A stretch of 64,000 nucleotides of DNA from Micromonospora sp. NBC_01796 (GCF_035917455.1 NZ_CP109078.1:1612001-1676000); one strand, 5' to 3'. Shown: positions 34,805 through 43,484, numbered from the stretch's first letter. Translations and numbers: made by a program. Notes: generated by a model from the sequence alone, not told the origin.

Positions 34805-36388
34805 TCAGGCGCAGGGGGTGTTGTTGAGGGTGAAGGTGGTGGGTGGGGGGTTGGCGCCGCTGCTGGTGCCGAGGAAGCCGAAGGTGACCGAGGCGCCCGG
34901 TGCCACGGTGCCGTTCCAGTTGGCGTTGCGGGCGGTCACCGCCGCGCCCTGCTGGCTGCCGCTGGAGTTCCAGAACGTGCCGGCCCGCTGGGTGCCGGGG
35001 AAGGTCCAGCCGACCGTCCAGCCGTTGATCGGCTGGGTGCCGGTGTTGGTGAGGGTCAGGGTGGCGGTGAAGCCGGTCCCCCACTGGGAATCCACCCGGT
35101 AGCCGACGGTGCAACCCACCGGCGGCGGGAGCGCCGCGAAGGCGACCTTGTGCAGTTGTCCGGGCAGGTCGTTGGCGAGGTAGATCTCCCCGGCCGCGTC
35201 GACCCCGAGCGTGGTCGGCTGGATGGTCAGCTCACCGAGCGCCCGGGTGGCGTACGTGCCGCCGCCGGGCCGGATCGCGAAGCCGGTGCCGGAGCAGTAG
35301 TCGGTGGCGAGGTACGTTCCGGCCGCGATGTCGGCGTACTGCTGGCCCCGGTAGACGTGCCCGCCGATGATGGCGCACCCGTCGACCGAGGTGCGGTACG
35401 TGAAGACCGGTTCGACGAAGGTGGCGCCGGCCGGACAACGCGCCTGGTTGAACACCTGGGTGCCCTCCCGGCAGGACCAGCCGAGGTTCGCCCCGGCCCG
35501 GCCGGCCGGCAGGTGGTCGACCTCCTCGAAGGTGCCCTGGCCGACGTCGGCGATCCAGAGCGATCCGTCGGCCGGGTCGAACGAGAACCGCCACGGGTTG
35601 CGCAGCCCGTACGCCCAGATCTCCGGTCGGGCGTTCGCGACCCCGACGAACGGGTTGCCCGCCGGTACGCAGTACAGCAGCGGCGCGCAGGCCCGGCTCA
35701 CGTCCAGCCGGAGGATCTTGCCGAGCAGGGTGGTCAGGTTCTGCCCGCTGTTGAGTACGTCGTCCGCGCCGCCACCGTCGCCCAGGCTCCAGTAGAGGTA
35801 GCCGTCCGGGCCGAAGGCGAGCTGCCCGCCGTTGTGGTTGCCGTACTCGGCGTGCGGCTGGGTCAGCAGGATCTGCTCGCGGGCGGCCGGTACCGGCTGC
35901 TGGTTGGCCTGGTCGAGGGTGAACCGGGACAGCGTCAGGGTGCCGGACGGCAGGCTGGTGTAGGCGACGTACAGGGCCCGGGTGGCGGCGAAGTTGGTCG
36001 AGGTGACGATGCCGAGCAGGCCGCGTTCGTTGCCGGCGGTGGAGACCCGGTCGGTGATGTCCAGCAGTGGCGCCTCGGCGAGGCCGGTGCTCGGGTGGTA
36101 GACCCGTACGGTGCCGACCTTCTCGGTGATCAGCAGCCGGCCGCTGCCGTCGTCCGGGGCGAAGATCGCGGTCGGCCGTTGCAGCCCCGAGGCGACCTGG
36201 GTGGTGCTGACGGTCAGCCGGTCCAGCGGTACGGCAGCCGCCTGGATCGTGGCCGGTCCGACCGCCGCTGCCGACCCGGTCAGGGTGTCGTCGCGGGCGG
36301 CGGCGGGTGCCCCGGCGAGGGCGAGCGGCATGAGTACGGCGATGGTCGCGGCCGCGCCGAACCGGCCAAGTGATTGACGTCGCAACAT
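34805..36388 (-). CDS. Secreted PQQ-type sugar dehydrogenase with C-terminal CBM2
   Basis: Predicted 527 residues from ATG 36388, chosen for GGGAG six bases upstream; ATG 36400 lacks a site. A signal peptide (MLRRQSLGRFG, hydrophobic core, AAA) is followed by a glucose/sorbosone dehydrogenase six-bladed propeller: VASGLQRPTAIF, ERGLLGI, NHNGGQLAFGPDGYLYWSLGDGG, AYGLRNPWRFSFDP and DVGQGTFEEV. Residues about 425-527 are a family 2 carbohydrate-binding module bounded by two cysteines (CTVGY to TPCA), with Trp in QWGTGF, GWTVGWTF and ANWNG. The CBM targets the oxidase to cellulose or chitin. A CebR/CelR-like operator lies 68 bp upstream, supporting a role in polysaccharide use. Confidence 0.92.
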   Translation of the reverse strand: MLRRQSLGRFGAAATIAVLMPLALAGAPAAARDDTLTGSAAAVGPATIQAAAVPLDRLTVSTTQVASGLQRPTAIFAPDDGSGRLLITEKVGTVRVYHPSTGLAEAPLLDITDRVSTAGNERGLLGIVTSTNFAATRALYVAYTSLPSGTLTLSRFTLDQANQQPVPAAREQILLTQPHAEYGNHNGGQLAFGPDGYLYWSLGDGGGADDVLNSGQNLTTLLGKILRLDVSRACAPLLYCVPAGNPFVGVANARPEIWAYGLRNPWRFSFDPADGSLWIADVGQGTFEEVDHLPAGRAGANLGWSCREGTQVFNQARCPAGATFVEPVFTYRTSVDGCAIIGGHVYRGQQYADIAAGTYLATDYCSGTGFAIRPGGGTYATRALGELTIQPTTLGVDAAGEIYLANDLPGQLHKVAFAALPPPVGCTVGYRVDSQWGTGFTATLTLTNTGTQPINGWTVGWTFPGTQRAGTFWNSSGSQQGAAVTARNANWNGTVAPGASVTFGFLGTSSGANPPPTTFTLNNTPCA

Positions 36389-36706
36389 ATTTACTCCCAT
36401 CGGTTAACAGGAACGTAACGCCACAACGAGGTTCCGAACCGACCGTCCCAGATCATGGGAACGCTCCCACGCCCCTGGTGGGATGCCCGGATTCACCTGC
36501 TTCAGACGCTCGGCCACTTAACCGAGGGAAAGTGGCGTTCCGGCCCGACCGGCCATCCGGACCGATGCGGCCAGAATCGGATAGACCCAGAAACGCCACC
36601 AGCTTTCCGACCAATTTACGTCGCAGTTACGACAGTTTACTGTATTGATAACAATCATTTGCTCGCTACGCTCACCGCAAAGGTCGTCGCACCGGAAAGG
36701 TGAACG
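36389..36706. other. Divergent promoter region (318 bp) with cellulose-type operator
   Basis: The region separates the CBM2 sugar dehydrogenase and the Tat-exported gene. It holds the 14-bp operator at 36456-36469 and an A/T-rich stretch at about 36600-36665 that probably carries the rightward promoter. No gene was seen in it. Confidence 0.6.
36456..36469. promoter_or_regulatory. CebR/CelR-like operator
   Basis: TGGGAACGCTCCCA differs at one position from the actinobacterial CebR/CelR consensus TGGGAGCGCTCCCA that represses cellulase and cellobiose genes. It lies 68 bp upstream of the CBM2 sugar dehydrogenase start. Confidence 0.75.
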
Positions 36707-37417
36707 ATGAGCGACACACCATTCGGGTTCTCCCGCCGGGGTTTACTGGTGACCGCGGCAACCGCCTCCGCGGTCACCGTCGCCGGCGCGACCCCCGCAC
36801 TCGGCGCCCCGCCCGAAGCGCCCGTGGCCGGCACCGGGGCCACGGCGGTCACCGTGACCCGGGACCGGATCGCCACCGCCGTCATCCGCTCGCCGGGGGG
36901 CGGGCTGGCCGCCTGGCCGTTCCAGGTGGACCTGCACGACCGGCTGGGCGGGTGGTTGGCGTTCTGGTCGGCAAACTCGCCGTCGAGCTGGCAGGAGCCG
37001 GTGGAGGTGGCCGGTCGCACCGAGTCCTCCGGTGCCACGTTCACCCTGACCGGGCTCCGTCACCGCCGTGACGACCAGGTACGCGACGGGTTCGCGGCCG
37101 GACGGACCGACCGGGCGTACTGGGCCACCCTGGCCAGCCTGCACCACCACTTCGCGCTCGTCGAGCCGACCGGCGACGGCGTACGGGTCACCGGCGGCGC
37201 CGCAGGTTTCACCGGCTCACCCGACCAGGTCGCCTTCGCCGCCTCGGCGTGCCGCGAGCTGTGGGGTTACCGGGCCGCCTCCACCGCCGACTGGCGCAGC
37301 GCCGCCAACCGGGCGCTGCGCCGGGCCGGGCAGCCGGCCGACATCGCCTCGCGCGCGGGTTGGGCGACATTCACCAGGACAAGCCTGCGGCTCGGGTTGG
37401 ACACCGAGTCGTACTAG
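36707..37417 (+). CDS. Tat-exported protein of unknown function
   Basis: Predicted 236 residues from ATG 36707 with GAAAGGTGAACG upstream. A twin-arginine signal is clear (FSRRGLLVTAATAS, then ALGA cleavage). The mature part is about 200 residues, with a beta-rich start (TVTRDRIATAVIRSPGGGLAAWPFQVDLHDRLGGWLAFWSA region), a His-rich LHHHFALV, and one CRELWGY segment. No known domain was recognised. Export by Tat suggests folding or cofactor binding before secretion. It is followed after 15 bp by two small genes, forming an apparent three-gene unit. Confidence 0.75.
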   Translation: MSDTPFGFSRRGLLVTAATASAVTVAGATPALGAPPEAPVAGTGATAVTVTRDRIATAVIRSPGGGLAAWPFQVDLHDRLGGWLAFWSANSPSSWQEPVEVAGRTESSGATFTLTGLRHRRDDQVRDGFAAGRTDRAYWATLASLHHHFALVEPTGDGVRVTGGAAGFTGSPDQVAFAASACRELWGYRAASTADWRSAANRALRRAGQPADIASRAGWATFTRTSLRLGLDTESY

Positions 37418-37432
37418 TCAGAGGAGGCAGGA

Positions 37433-37693
37433 ATGGCACGTAGCGAATTCCGGTTCGTCGTCGACGGGGTCGAACTGGACGAGGCACAGAAAGCGCGCAT
37501 CGCCGGTGAAATACAGAAAGCCGGGCTGAACGCGTTGCACAACGTTTCGGCGAAATTGTCCAATCCGCTCACCATCGGCCACGGAAACATCAAGCTCCGT
37601 CCCGAGTGGTACGGCCTCTGGGTGCTGGACGGCCCGCTGGCCGACGACCTCGGGACGAAGATCAACGATATCGGTTTCTGGATCCAACGGTGA
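37433..37693 (+). CDS. Small conserved-looking protein (86 residues)
   Basis: ATG 37433 follows GAGGAGGCAGG at ideal spacing. The protein has FRFVVDGVELDEAQKARIAGEIQKAGL near its start, a short helix-forming block, then KLRPEWYGLWVLDG and a hydrophobic end. No Cys and no membrane segment. It might be a precursor, a carrier or a regulator for its neighbours. Its stop overlaps the next start (GTGA), so the two are co-translated. I do not recognise the family. Confidence 0.75.
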   Translation: MARSEFRFVVDGVELDEAQKARIAGEIQKAGLNALHNVSAKLSNPLTIGHGNIKLRPEWYGLWVLDGPLADDLGTKINDIGFWIQR

Positions 37694-38094
37694 CCGAGGT
37701 CCCCCTACGGCCGGACCCGCCGGAGCGGATGTGCCCGAGTACACCGAAGGCCAACGCCACGGTGTTCCTGGGCATGATCACCCCGGCGGGGCGGGTCGCG
37801 TACGTCACCCCGGCGATGCCGGCCGAGGTGGCCCTGTCCGGTCTGCCGGACTCGACCGGACCGGCGGAGTCGCAGTACCGGCTGGCCGGACCGTGCGTCA
37901 CCTCGTCCTGCGGGTTCTGGACCGGTGACCACTGTGGCCTCGGCGCCCGCCTGGTCGAGTCGTACCGGGAGACGGCCGTACCGGACGAGTCCTCGCTCCC
38001 CCGCTGCGCGATCCGGCGCACCTGCCGGTGGTACGCCGAACAGGGCCCGGCCGCCTGCCCCGCCTGCTCACACGTCGTCACCGACGCCCGCTGA
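37690..38094 (+). CDS. Cys-rich small protein, putative metal or Fe-S binder
   Basis: Predicted 134 residues from GTG 37690, overlapping the previous stop by 4 bp. Cysteines cluster in two blocks: CVTSSCGFWTGDHCGLG near residue 70 and CAIRRTCRW...CPACSHV at the end. The terminal block, with an R/W-rich helix and CPAC, resembles the C-terminal signature of several uncharacterised actinobacterial proteins; eight Cys in all could hold Zn or an Fe-S cluster. No catalytic fold was recognised. It is the last gene of the three-gene unit. Confidence 0.7.
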   Translation: MTEVPLRPDPPERMCPSTPKANATVFLGMITPAGRVAYVTPAMPAEVALSGLPDSTGPAESQYRLAGPCVTSSCGFWTGDHCGLGARLVESYRETAVPDESSLPRCAIRRTCRWYAEQGPAACPACSHVVTDAR

Positions 38095-38115
38095 GTTCCC
38101 GCGCGGGGGACATCG

Positions 38116-38592
38116 TCAACCGGCGGCCGGAGCGTGCAGGGCGCGCAGGTCGTCGGTGTGGGCGGGCAGGTGGACCCGGCCATGGATGTCCAGGGCCCGA
38201 CCCCAGGGCAGTGCCTCGTCGATGTCGAGCCGGGCGCCCTCCCGTACCCGGGTCTGGACCAGGGTGTCGGACTTGTCGAGCAGCCGCTCGGTCAGGCCGC
38301 AGAGCTGCCCGCTGGTGGTACGCAACCGGCTCGTCAGTCCGTCGAGGCCGCCGTACTGGCGCGCGAGTTCGTCGAGCTGCGGTTGGTGGATGGTGTCCAG
38401 CTCGTAGTACGCGTACGGCGAGCCGGCGAGCACCGCCTCGGTGGCGTTGATCAGCAGCTCGTCGTTCGCCACCAGATGCGCGAGCAACTGCTCCGCACTC
38501 AGTTCCTCGCCAACCGCCCCCCGAAACCCCCCCACCCCGTCAACCTCGGCAAACAACGCCCGATAAGCCCCCCGCAACCCCTCAGCCTCCAC
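38116..38592 (-). CDS. DinB-like helical-bundle protein
   Basis: Predicted 158 residues from GTG 38592. It appears to be a four-helix DinB/maleylpyruvate-isomerase-N-type protein: LSAEQLLAHLVANDELLINATEAVL, then DTIHQPQLDELA, and the LPAHTDDLRAL end contribute the spaced His that usually bind a divalent metal. Family members use mycothiol or act as metal-dependent transferases. It is convergent with the three-gene Tat cassette and separated from the VWA gene by an inverted repeat. Confidence 0.6.
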   Translation of the reverse strand: MEAEGLRGAYRALFAEVDGVGGFRGAVGEELSAEQLLAHLVANDELLINATEAVLAGSPYAYYELDTIHQPQLDELARQYGGLDGLTSRLRTTSGQLCGLTERLLDKSDTLVQTRVREGARLDIDEALPWGRALDIHGRVHLPAHTDDLRALHAPAAG

Positions 38593-38622
38593 CCACCGAC
38601 CCTAACCCCGCCCCAGCCCGTC

Positions 38623-38691
38623 GATCTTGCAGTTGTGGCCCCCGTTCCGCCCCGTTTCGCGAACTTCGTGAGGCACCACAACTGCAAGATC
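38623..38691. repeat. REP-like inverted repeat (16-bp arms)
   Basis: Arms 38623-38638 and 38676-38691 are perfect complements, GATCTTGCAGTTGTGG and its reverse complement, with a 37-nt loop. It lies between two leftward genes and may terminate the VWA-gene transcript. Similar GATC-containing repeats at 50 kb suggest a dispersed repeat family. Confidence 0.65.
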
Positions 38692-38705
38692 AACGAGAGC
38701 GGGGG

Positions 38706-40682
38706 TCAGCGGCGGCGGCCTTGGCGGGCGCGGAGGTAGTCGGATACGACGTACTGGCCGAGGTCGTCGGGAGAGGGGGTGAAGACGCGGCCGCCGGAGC
38801 GCTTGGCCACGGCGTCGACGAACCGGCGTAGGCCGGGGTCCTCGCCCAGCATGAAGAGGTTCATGGTGGCGCCGTACCGGGTCAGGGCGTCGACCTCGAC
38901 CACGGTGGCCTCGATCGTCTCCCGCAGCGGCGGCCAGTTGAACACCCCGACGCCGTCGTCCGGGTCCAGGTGCGCAGTCGGTTCCCCGTCGGTCACCACC
39001 AGCACCACCGGCTCGCTGCCGGCGTGCCGGCGCAGGTGCCGACCGGCCAGCCGGAGCGCGTGCTGGAGGTTGGTGCCCTGCACCATCTCCGGCTCCACCG
39101 CCGCCAACTCCTCCCGGGACAGCTCGGCGGCCTCCCGACCGAAGCCGATGATCTGCAACGCGTCCTGCGGGAACTTGGTCGCCACCAGGTGCGACAGGGC
39201 CAGGGCGGTCTGCTTCATCGGGCCCCAGCGTCCCTCGGAGACCATCGAGAAGGAGAGGTCGACACAGAGCGCCACCGCCGCCGAGGCGCGCCGCTCGGTC
39301 TCCACCACCTCGAAGTCCTCGACCGCGAGGGCCACCGGCACCCCGCCACCACCTCGGCGTACCGCGCGGGCGACCGTGCGCACCACGTCGAGCGGCTGCT
39401 CGTCGCCGTACTCCCAGGGTCTGGACGCCCCGGTGACCTCGCCGGCCGCGCCGGCCGCGCGCAGGTCGTGTTCCCCGCGCCGGCCCGACCCCAGGTCGGC
39501 GAAGACCCGACGCAGCGCGGTCCCGCCGAGCCGGCGCAGGGCCTTCGGGCTCAACGTCAGGCCGTCTGCACCCCGGGTCACCCAACCCTGCCGGCGCAGC
39601 TCCCGCTCAAGGTCACGCAACCGGCGTACGTCGTCGGCGGCGTCCCGGCCCAGGTTGCGCCGGACCGCCTCCACGTCCACCTCGTCCAGGGTCGCGCCCG
39701 GATGTTCCTGACCGAGCTGGTCGAGCAGGTCGTCCAGCTCGGCGATCTCGGACAGCGCACCGGTCGCCTGGCCGTAGTCGAGCGGCTGGTCGCCCCGGAC
39801 CCGCTCGCGCCGTTCCCAGGCCAGGTCGGGACGCAGGCCGCGCAGGTTGCCGTCGAGAGCGGCCATCTCCGCCGCCAGGTCGGGGCCGAGCGCCGACTCC
39901 ATGAGCTGGGCCAGCTCGGACCGTTGCCGGTCGGACAGCGACCGCATCAGCCGCTCCCCGGCGGCGGCCCGCCGGGCGAGTACGTCCACCAGCTCGTCGG
40001 TCGACCCCGGCTGCTCCGGGAAGAACTCGCCGTGCCGGCCCATGAACTCGGCGAACGCGTCCGTGGTGTCCTCGCCCCGACCGTGCCGGGCGAGCAGGTC
40101 GTTCAGGTCGTGCATCATCTCGCCCAGCCGCTGCCGGGCGGCCGGGTCGGCGGCCGACGAGCGCAGCGCGTCGCGCAGCCCGGAGAACCGCTGCTCCAAC
40201 ACGTCCCGGCGCAGCCCGTCGAGGATCTGCTGGTACGCCTGCCGGGCCTCGTCGCTGGTCCACTGGTAACCGCCCAGCTCCTCGACCGCGCGGGCGGTGG
40301 AGTTCGGCAGGTTGTCCAGCACCGCCTCGGCGAACCGGGCCGCGTCGTCGTCGCGCCCGCGCAGCTCGTCGCGTTCGGCGGCGAGCGCCTGGTCCAGCAG
40401 CGCCTGCGCCCGGGTGACCGCGCCGTCGAGGTTGCCCCGGCGCATCGCCTCACGGCGCATCCGCCGGGCCCGGGCGAGCAGTTCGTCCAGTCCTGCGCCG
40501 CCCGTCGGGCCCTGCCGGAGCAGGGCCCGCAGCGCGTCCCGGAGGCTGCCGCCGGCCAGCACCTCGGCGCCGACCGAGTCGACCGCGGCACGCACGTCGT
40601 ACGGCGGGGCGAGCGGGTCCGGGCCGCCGCGCCAGGAGCCGTACCGGAACCGGTTTCCGCCGGGTACGTCCGTCGGGCTCAT
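38706..40682 (-). CDS. VWA-domain protein, partner of the AAA+ ATPase
   Basis: Predicted 658 residues from ATG 40682. The N-terminal 440 residues are charged and helical (many Arg/Asp/Leu repeats, RHGRGEDTTDAFAEFMGRHGEFF). The C-terminal 190 residues are a von Willebrand A domain with MIDAS CVDLSFSM near residue 470, a conserved Thr in QGTNLQHAL, and VVLVVTDGEP. AAA+/VWA pairs act as metal-chelatase-like or protein-remodelling machines. It starts 3 bp after the AAA+ gene, so the two form an operon. The client is unknown. Confidence 0.88.
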   Translation of the reverse strand: MSPTDVPGGNRFRYGSWRGGPDPLAPPYDVRAAVDSVGAEVLAGGSLRDALRALLRQGPTGGAGLDELLARARRMRREAMRRGNLDGAVTRAQALLDQALAAERDELRGRDDDAARFAEAVLDNLPNSTARAVEELGGYQWTSDEARQAYQQILDGLRRDVLEQRFSGLRDALRSSAADPAARQRLGEMMHDLNDLLARHGRGEDTTDAFAEFMGRHGEFFPEQPGSTDELVDVLARRAAAGERLMRSLSDRQRSELAQLMESALGPDLAAEMAALDGNLRGLRPDLAWERRERVRGDQPLDYGQATGALSEIAELDDLLDQLGQEHPGATLDEVDVEAVRRNLGRDAADDVRRLRDLERELRRQGWVTRGADGLTLSPKALRRLGGTALRRVFADLGSGRRGEHDLRAAGAAGEVTGASRPWEYGDEQPLDVVRTVARAVRRGGGGVPVALAVEDFEVVETERRASAAVALCVDLSFSMVSEGRWGPMKQTALALSHLVATKFPQDALQIIGFGREAAELSREELAAVEPEMVQGTNLQHALRLAGRHLRRHAGSEPVVLVVTDGEPTAHLDPDDGVGVFNWPPLRETIEATVVEVDALTRYGATMNLFMLGEDPGLRRFVDAVAKRSGGRVFTPSPDDLGQYVVSDYLRARQGRRR

Positions 40683-40685
40683 CGG

Positions 40686-42170
40686 TTAGCCCCGCCCACC
40701 GGCCGAGCGGCCGCCCTCCGGGTTGTGCCCGCCGTAGCGGGTCCGACCGTCCTCGGTCACGTCCTTGGCCAGCCGGCGGGTCAGGTGCAGCCCCTCCAGC
40801 ACGAACTCGATCCCGGCGGCGGCCTCGCCCGGCGTGGGCGCGTCACCGAGCCCGAGCCGGTCCAGCGCCTTGGCCAGCCCCGGTACGGTGCCCACCTGGC
40901 GCAGCAGGTCGGCGGTGCCGACCAGTTCGCCGGTCTCGATCACCGCGCCCTCGGCGACCAGGTTGATGAAACCGGAGAGGTCCAGCCCGGCGAGCCGGTC
41001 CCGGAACGTCTCGGCGGTGGCGGTACGCAGCAGGTGGCCGAGGATCTCCACCTCGCGGCCCTCCTCGCCGCTCTCGAACTCGACCTTGCCCCGCAGGGTG
41101 CTGGTCACCGAGACCGCGTCACCGACCCGGGCGACCGGTGCGCCGGTCCCCTCGGCCTCCTCGCCGAGCAGGCCGCCCCGGCGCAGTGCGGCGGCGGCCA
41201 CGGTTTCGGCGGCGGCGATGGCGAACCGGGCCGAGACACCCGAGCGGGGGTCGACCGACGGCGACTCGCGTACGGCGCGGGCGAACCGGGCGAGCACCTC
41301 CAGGACGTGCTCCGGTACGGCGGCGACCAGGGCCGCCTCCTGCCGGATCAGGTCCAGCTCCAGCTCCAGTTCGAGCGGGTAGTGGGTACGGACCTCGGCG
41401 CCGAACCGGTCCTTGAGCGGGGTGATGATCCGGCCCCGGTTGGTGTAGTCCTCCGGGTTGGCGCTGGCCACCAGGAGCAGGTCCAGGGGCAGCCGGAGCT
41501 GGTAGCCGCGTACCTGGATGTCGCGTTCCTCGAGCACGTTGAGCAGCGACACCTGGATCCGTTCGGCCAGGTCGGGCAGCTCGTTGACGGCGAAGATGCC
41601 CCGGTTCGTACGCGGCACCAACCCGAAGTGGATCGTCTCCGGGTCACCGAGGGTCCGACCTTCGGCGATCCGGATCGGGTCCACGTCGCCGATCAGGTCG
41701 CCGACGCTGGTGTCCGGGGTGGCGAGCTTCTCGCCGTAGCGCAGGGAGCGGTGCAGCCAGGCCACCGGCAGGTCGTCACCGGCTTCGGCGGCGAGCCGGC
41801 GGGCGGCCGGGGTCAGCGGTTGCATCGGGTGTTCGTTGAGAGCCGAGCCGGGCAGCACCGGGGTCCACTCGTCGAGGAGCTGGACGAGTCCCCGGATCAG
41901 CCGGGTCTTGCCCTGCCCGCGCTCGCCGAGCAGGACCAGGTCGTGGCCGGCGAGCAGGGCGCGTTCCACCTCGGGGAGCACGGTGTCCTGGTAACCGACG
42001 ATGCCGGGGAACCGGTCCTCGCCGGCTCGCATCCGGGCCAGGAGGTTCTCCCGCAGTTCCTGCTTCACGGTGCGGTAGCGGTGACCCGCCGCGCGCAGCT
42101 CTCCGAGCGTGCGCGGCAGGTCGGCCGGCGGGTTGGGCGGCAACTGGGATATCTCCGTCACCTGGAACAC
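40686..42170 (-). CDS. MoxR/magnesium-chelatase-like AAA+ ATPase
   Basis: Predicted 494 residues from GTG 42170; GTG 42161 is an alternative. Walker A is GERGQGKT at 82-89. The Walker B position reads GIFAVNELPDL, with Asn replacing the usual Asp, as is common in this subfamily; the following LAERIQVSLLNVLEERD helix and the SANPEDYTNRGRIITPLKDRF sensor region are well preserved. A C-terminal helical part follows. It is co-transcribed with the VWA partner immediately downstream. It probably assembles as a hexamer that uses ATP to remodel a VWA-bound target. Confidence 0.9.
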   Translation of the reverse strand: MFQVTEISQLPPNPPADLPRTLGELRAAGHRYRTVKQELRENLLARMRAGEDRFPGIVGYQDTVLPEVERALLAGHDLVLLGERGQGKTRLIRGLVQLLDEWTPVLPGSALNEHPMQPLTPAARRLAAEAGDDLPVAWLHRSLRYGEKLATPDTSVGDLIGDVDPIRIAEGRTLGDPETIHFGLVPRTNRGIFAVNELPDLAERIQVSLLNVLEERDIQVRGYQLRLPLDLLLVASANPEDYTNRGRIITPLKDRFGAEVRTHYPLELELELDLIRQEAALVAAVPEHVLEVLARFARAVRESPSVDPRSGVSARFAIAAAETVAAAALRRGGLLGEEAEGTGAPVARVGDAVSVTSTLRGKVEFESGEEGREVEILGHLLRTATAETFRDRLAGLDLSGFINLVAEGAVIETGELVGTADLLRQVGTVPGLAKALDRLGLGDAPTPGEAAAGIEFVLEGLHLTRRLAKDVTEDGRTRYGGHNPEGGRSAGGRG

Positions 42171-42195
42171 GCTAGCTCGCTACCACCCCCGGCCG

Positions 42196-43326
42196 TCAGG
42201 GCTGAGGTTGATCATCTGGTCCGTCGTGGGGGACGGCCGGTTGCCGGAGCTCGGCCGGGCCGCGCCGACGCAGGTGGTAGGCGAGGGTCGCGGCGCCCAG
42301 CGCAACGCCCCAGAGCGGCCAGAGCAGCATCGGCAGCACCGCAGGATTGAGGTCGCCGGCAAGCTCCAGGAACTCCGGATGGCTGAACAGGCCCACCCCG
42401 GCCGAGGTGACGAAGATCGCGACCAGGGTCGCCGGCACCACCGCCAGTTTGACCGGCACCCGCCGTCCGGCGATCCCGATCATCCAGCGTGGGAAACGCT
42501 CCCCCCAGGGCCGGGTCAGCCCCACGGTCAGCACGGCGCCCACCACGGCGAACGCCGCGAGGCCGGCTCCGGCCCAGACGCCGTCGCCGGAGCGCAGGTC
42601 GCGCAGTTCGGTCGCGGTCAGGCCGAGCGGGATGTTCGCCAGCCAGGCGAACCGGGTGAGCGCGTAGAGCACCGGGATGATCATTGCGATCCAGGTGACC
42701 CATCGCCCCCAGCGGGCCGCCGACACCGCCGTGGTCCAGCCGGCACCGGCCGCACCCGGCCCGTGCGCCGTGCCGCGGGCGGCCGTACGCGACTGCCAGC
42801 CGACCAGCGTACGGGCGAGCAGCAGCCCACCGAGCACCACCCAGATCTTGTTGATCGTGGTCCAGTCGAACACCTCCGCGTAGTCGACGTCCGGCCAGCC
42901 GAACGGGGCACCGAGGATGAGCATCGGCGCGTACCCGGCGAGCGCCAGCACCCGCATGTCGGGTACGACCACGAGCAGCAGCGCGACCACGGCCCAGCCG
43001 TACCCGAGGAGCAGTACGCGGGGCAGGCCGTGCGGTCGTACCGCCCGGGGTCCGGTGATCGCCAGGGCCAGCAGCGCGGTGAGGAACCCGATCGCGGCGA
43101 AGACCGGCGCCCCCGTGGCGTCGGTCAGCAGCCGCAGCAGGTTCGCCTCGTTGCCCCGGGTGCCGGCCCCGTACGGGTAGCCGTCGCCGGTGATCGTCCA
43201 GCCGAGCGCGAGCAGGCCGTAGAGGGCGGCCCAGACGGCGGTCAGCCAGCCGGCGTAATCCGTCGACCCGCCGGCCGGGTCCCGCACCGGCGGCGCGAGT
43301 GGTGGGGCGGTTGTCCCGGTCATCAT
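42196..43326 (-). CDS. Polytopic membrane protein of unknown function
   Basis: Predicted 376 residues from ATG 43326, five bases after GAGAGGAAA. About eight transmembrane helices are spread evenly, with Trp/Gly-rich loops (WTITGDGYPYG, GAPFGWPDVDYAEVFDW, GLTRPWGERFPRWM). A short hydrophilic tail ends in DDQPQP. The pattern (GDGYPYG after helix 1, acidic loop in the middle) is typical of uncharacterised actinobacterial membrane proteins placed next to two-component genes. A response regulator and histidine kinase lie directly upstream on the same strand and may control it. Confidence 0.75.
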   Translation of the reverse strand: MMTGTTAPPLAPPVRDPAGGSTDYAGWLTAVWAALYGLLALGWTITGDGYPYGAGTRGNEANLLRLLTDATGAPVFAAIGFLTALLALAITGPRAVRPHGLPRVLLLGYGWAVVALLLVVVPDMRVLALAGYAPMLILGAPFGWPDVDYAEVFDWTTINKIWVVLGGLLLARTLVGWQSRTAARGTAHGPGAAGAGWTTAVSAARWGRWVTWIAMIIPVLYALTRFAWLANIPLGLTATELRDLRSGDGVWAGAGLAAFAVVGAVLTVGLTRPWGERFPRWMIGIAGRRVPVKLAVVPATLVAIFVTSAGVGLFSHPEFLELAGDLNPAVLPMLLWPLWGVALGAATLAYHLRRRGPAELRQPAVPHDGPDDQPQP

Positions 43327-43411
43327 GTTTCCTCTCGTCGAGGGCGGTGGTGTCGTGTAACCACCCTCGCGAGCGGGGTGCCCGGTTACCTCCCGTGCCG
43401 GGGTGAACCAC

Positions 43412-43429
43412 CTCCCCCTGGCGGGGGAG
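43412..43429 (-). terminator. Short GC hairpin after the response regulator
   Basis: CTCCCCC-TGGC-GGGGGAG, a 7-bp stem with a 4-nt loop, lies 37 bp downstream of the leftward response-regulator stop. No T-run follows. Confidence 0.4.
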
Positions 43430-43436
43430 CCCCGGC

Positions 43437-43484
43437 GGGGTTCAGCCGGCGGACGGCGTCGGGGTTCAGCCGGCGGACGGCGTG
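43437..43484. repeat. 24-bp tandem duplication covering the response-regulator stop codon
   Basis: Two consecutive 24-bp units (43437-43460 and 43461-43484) differ only at the last base. The second unit encodes the final residues and stop of the response regulator; the first is a downstream copy. Confidence 0.75.

Noticed and set aside
38970-42350. Long rightward open frame opposite the VWA and AAA+ genes
   Set aside because: Antisense shadow of two clearly conserved genes; low-complexity translation.
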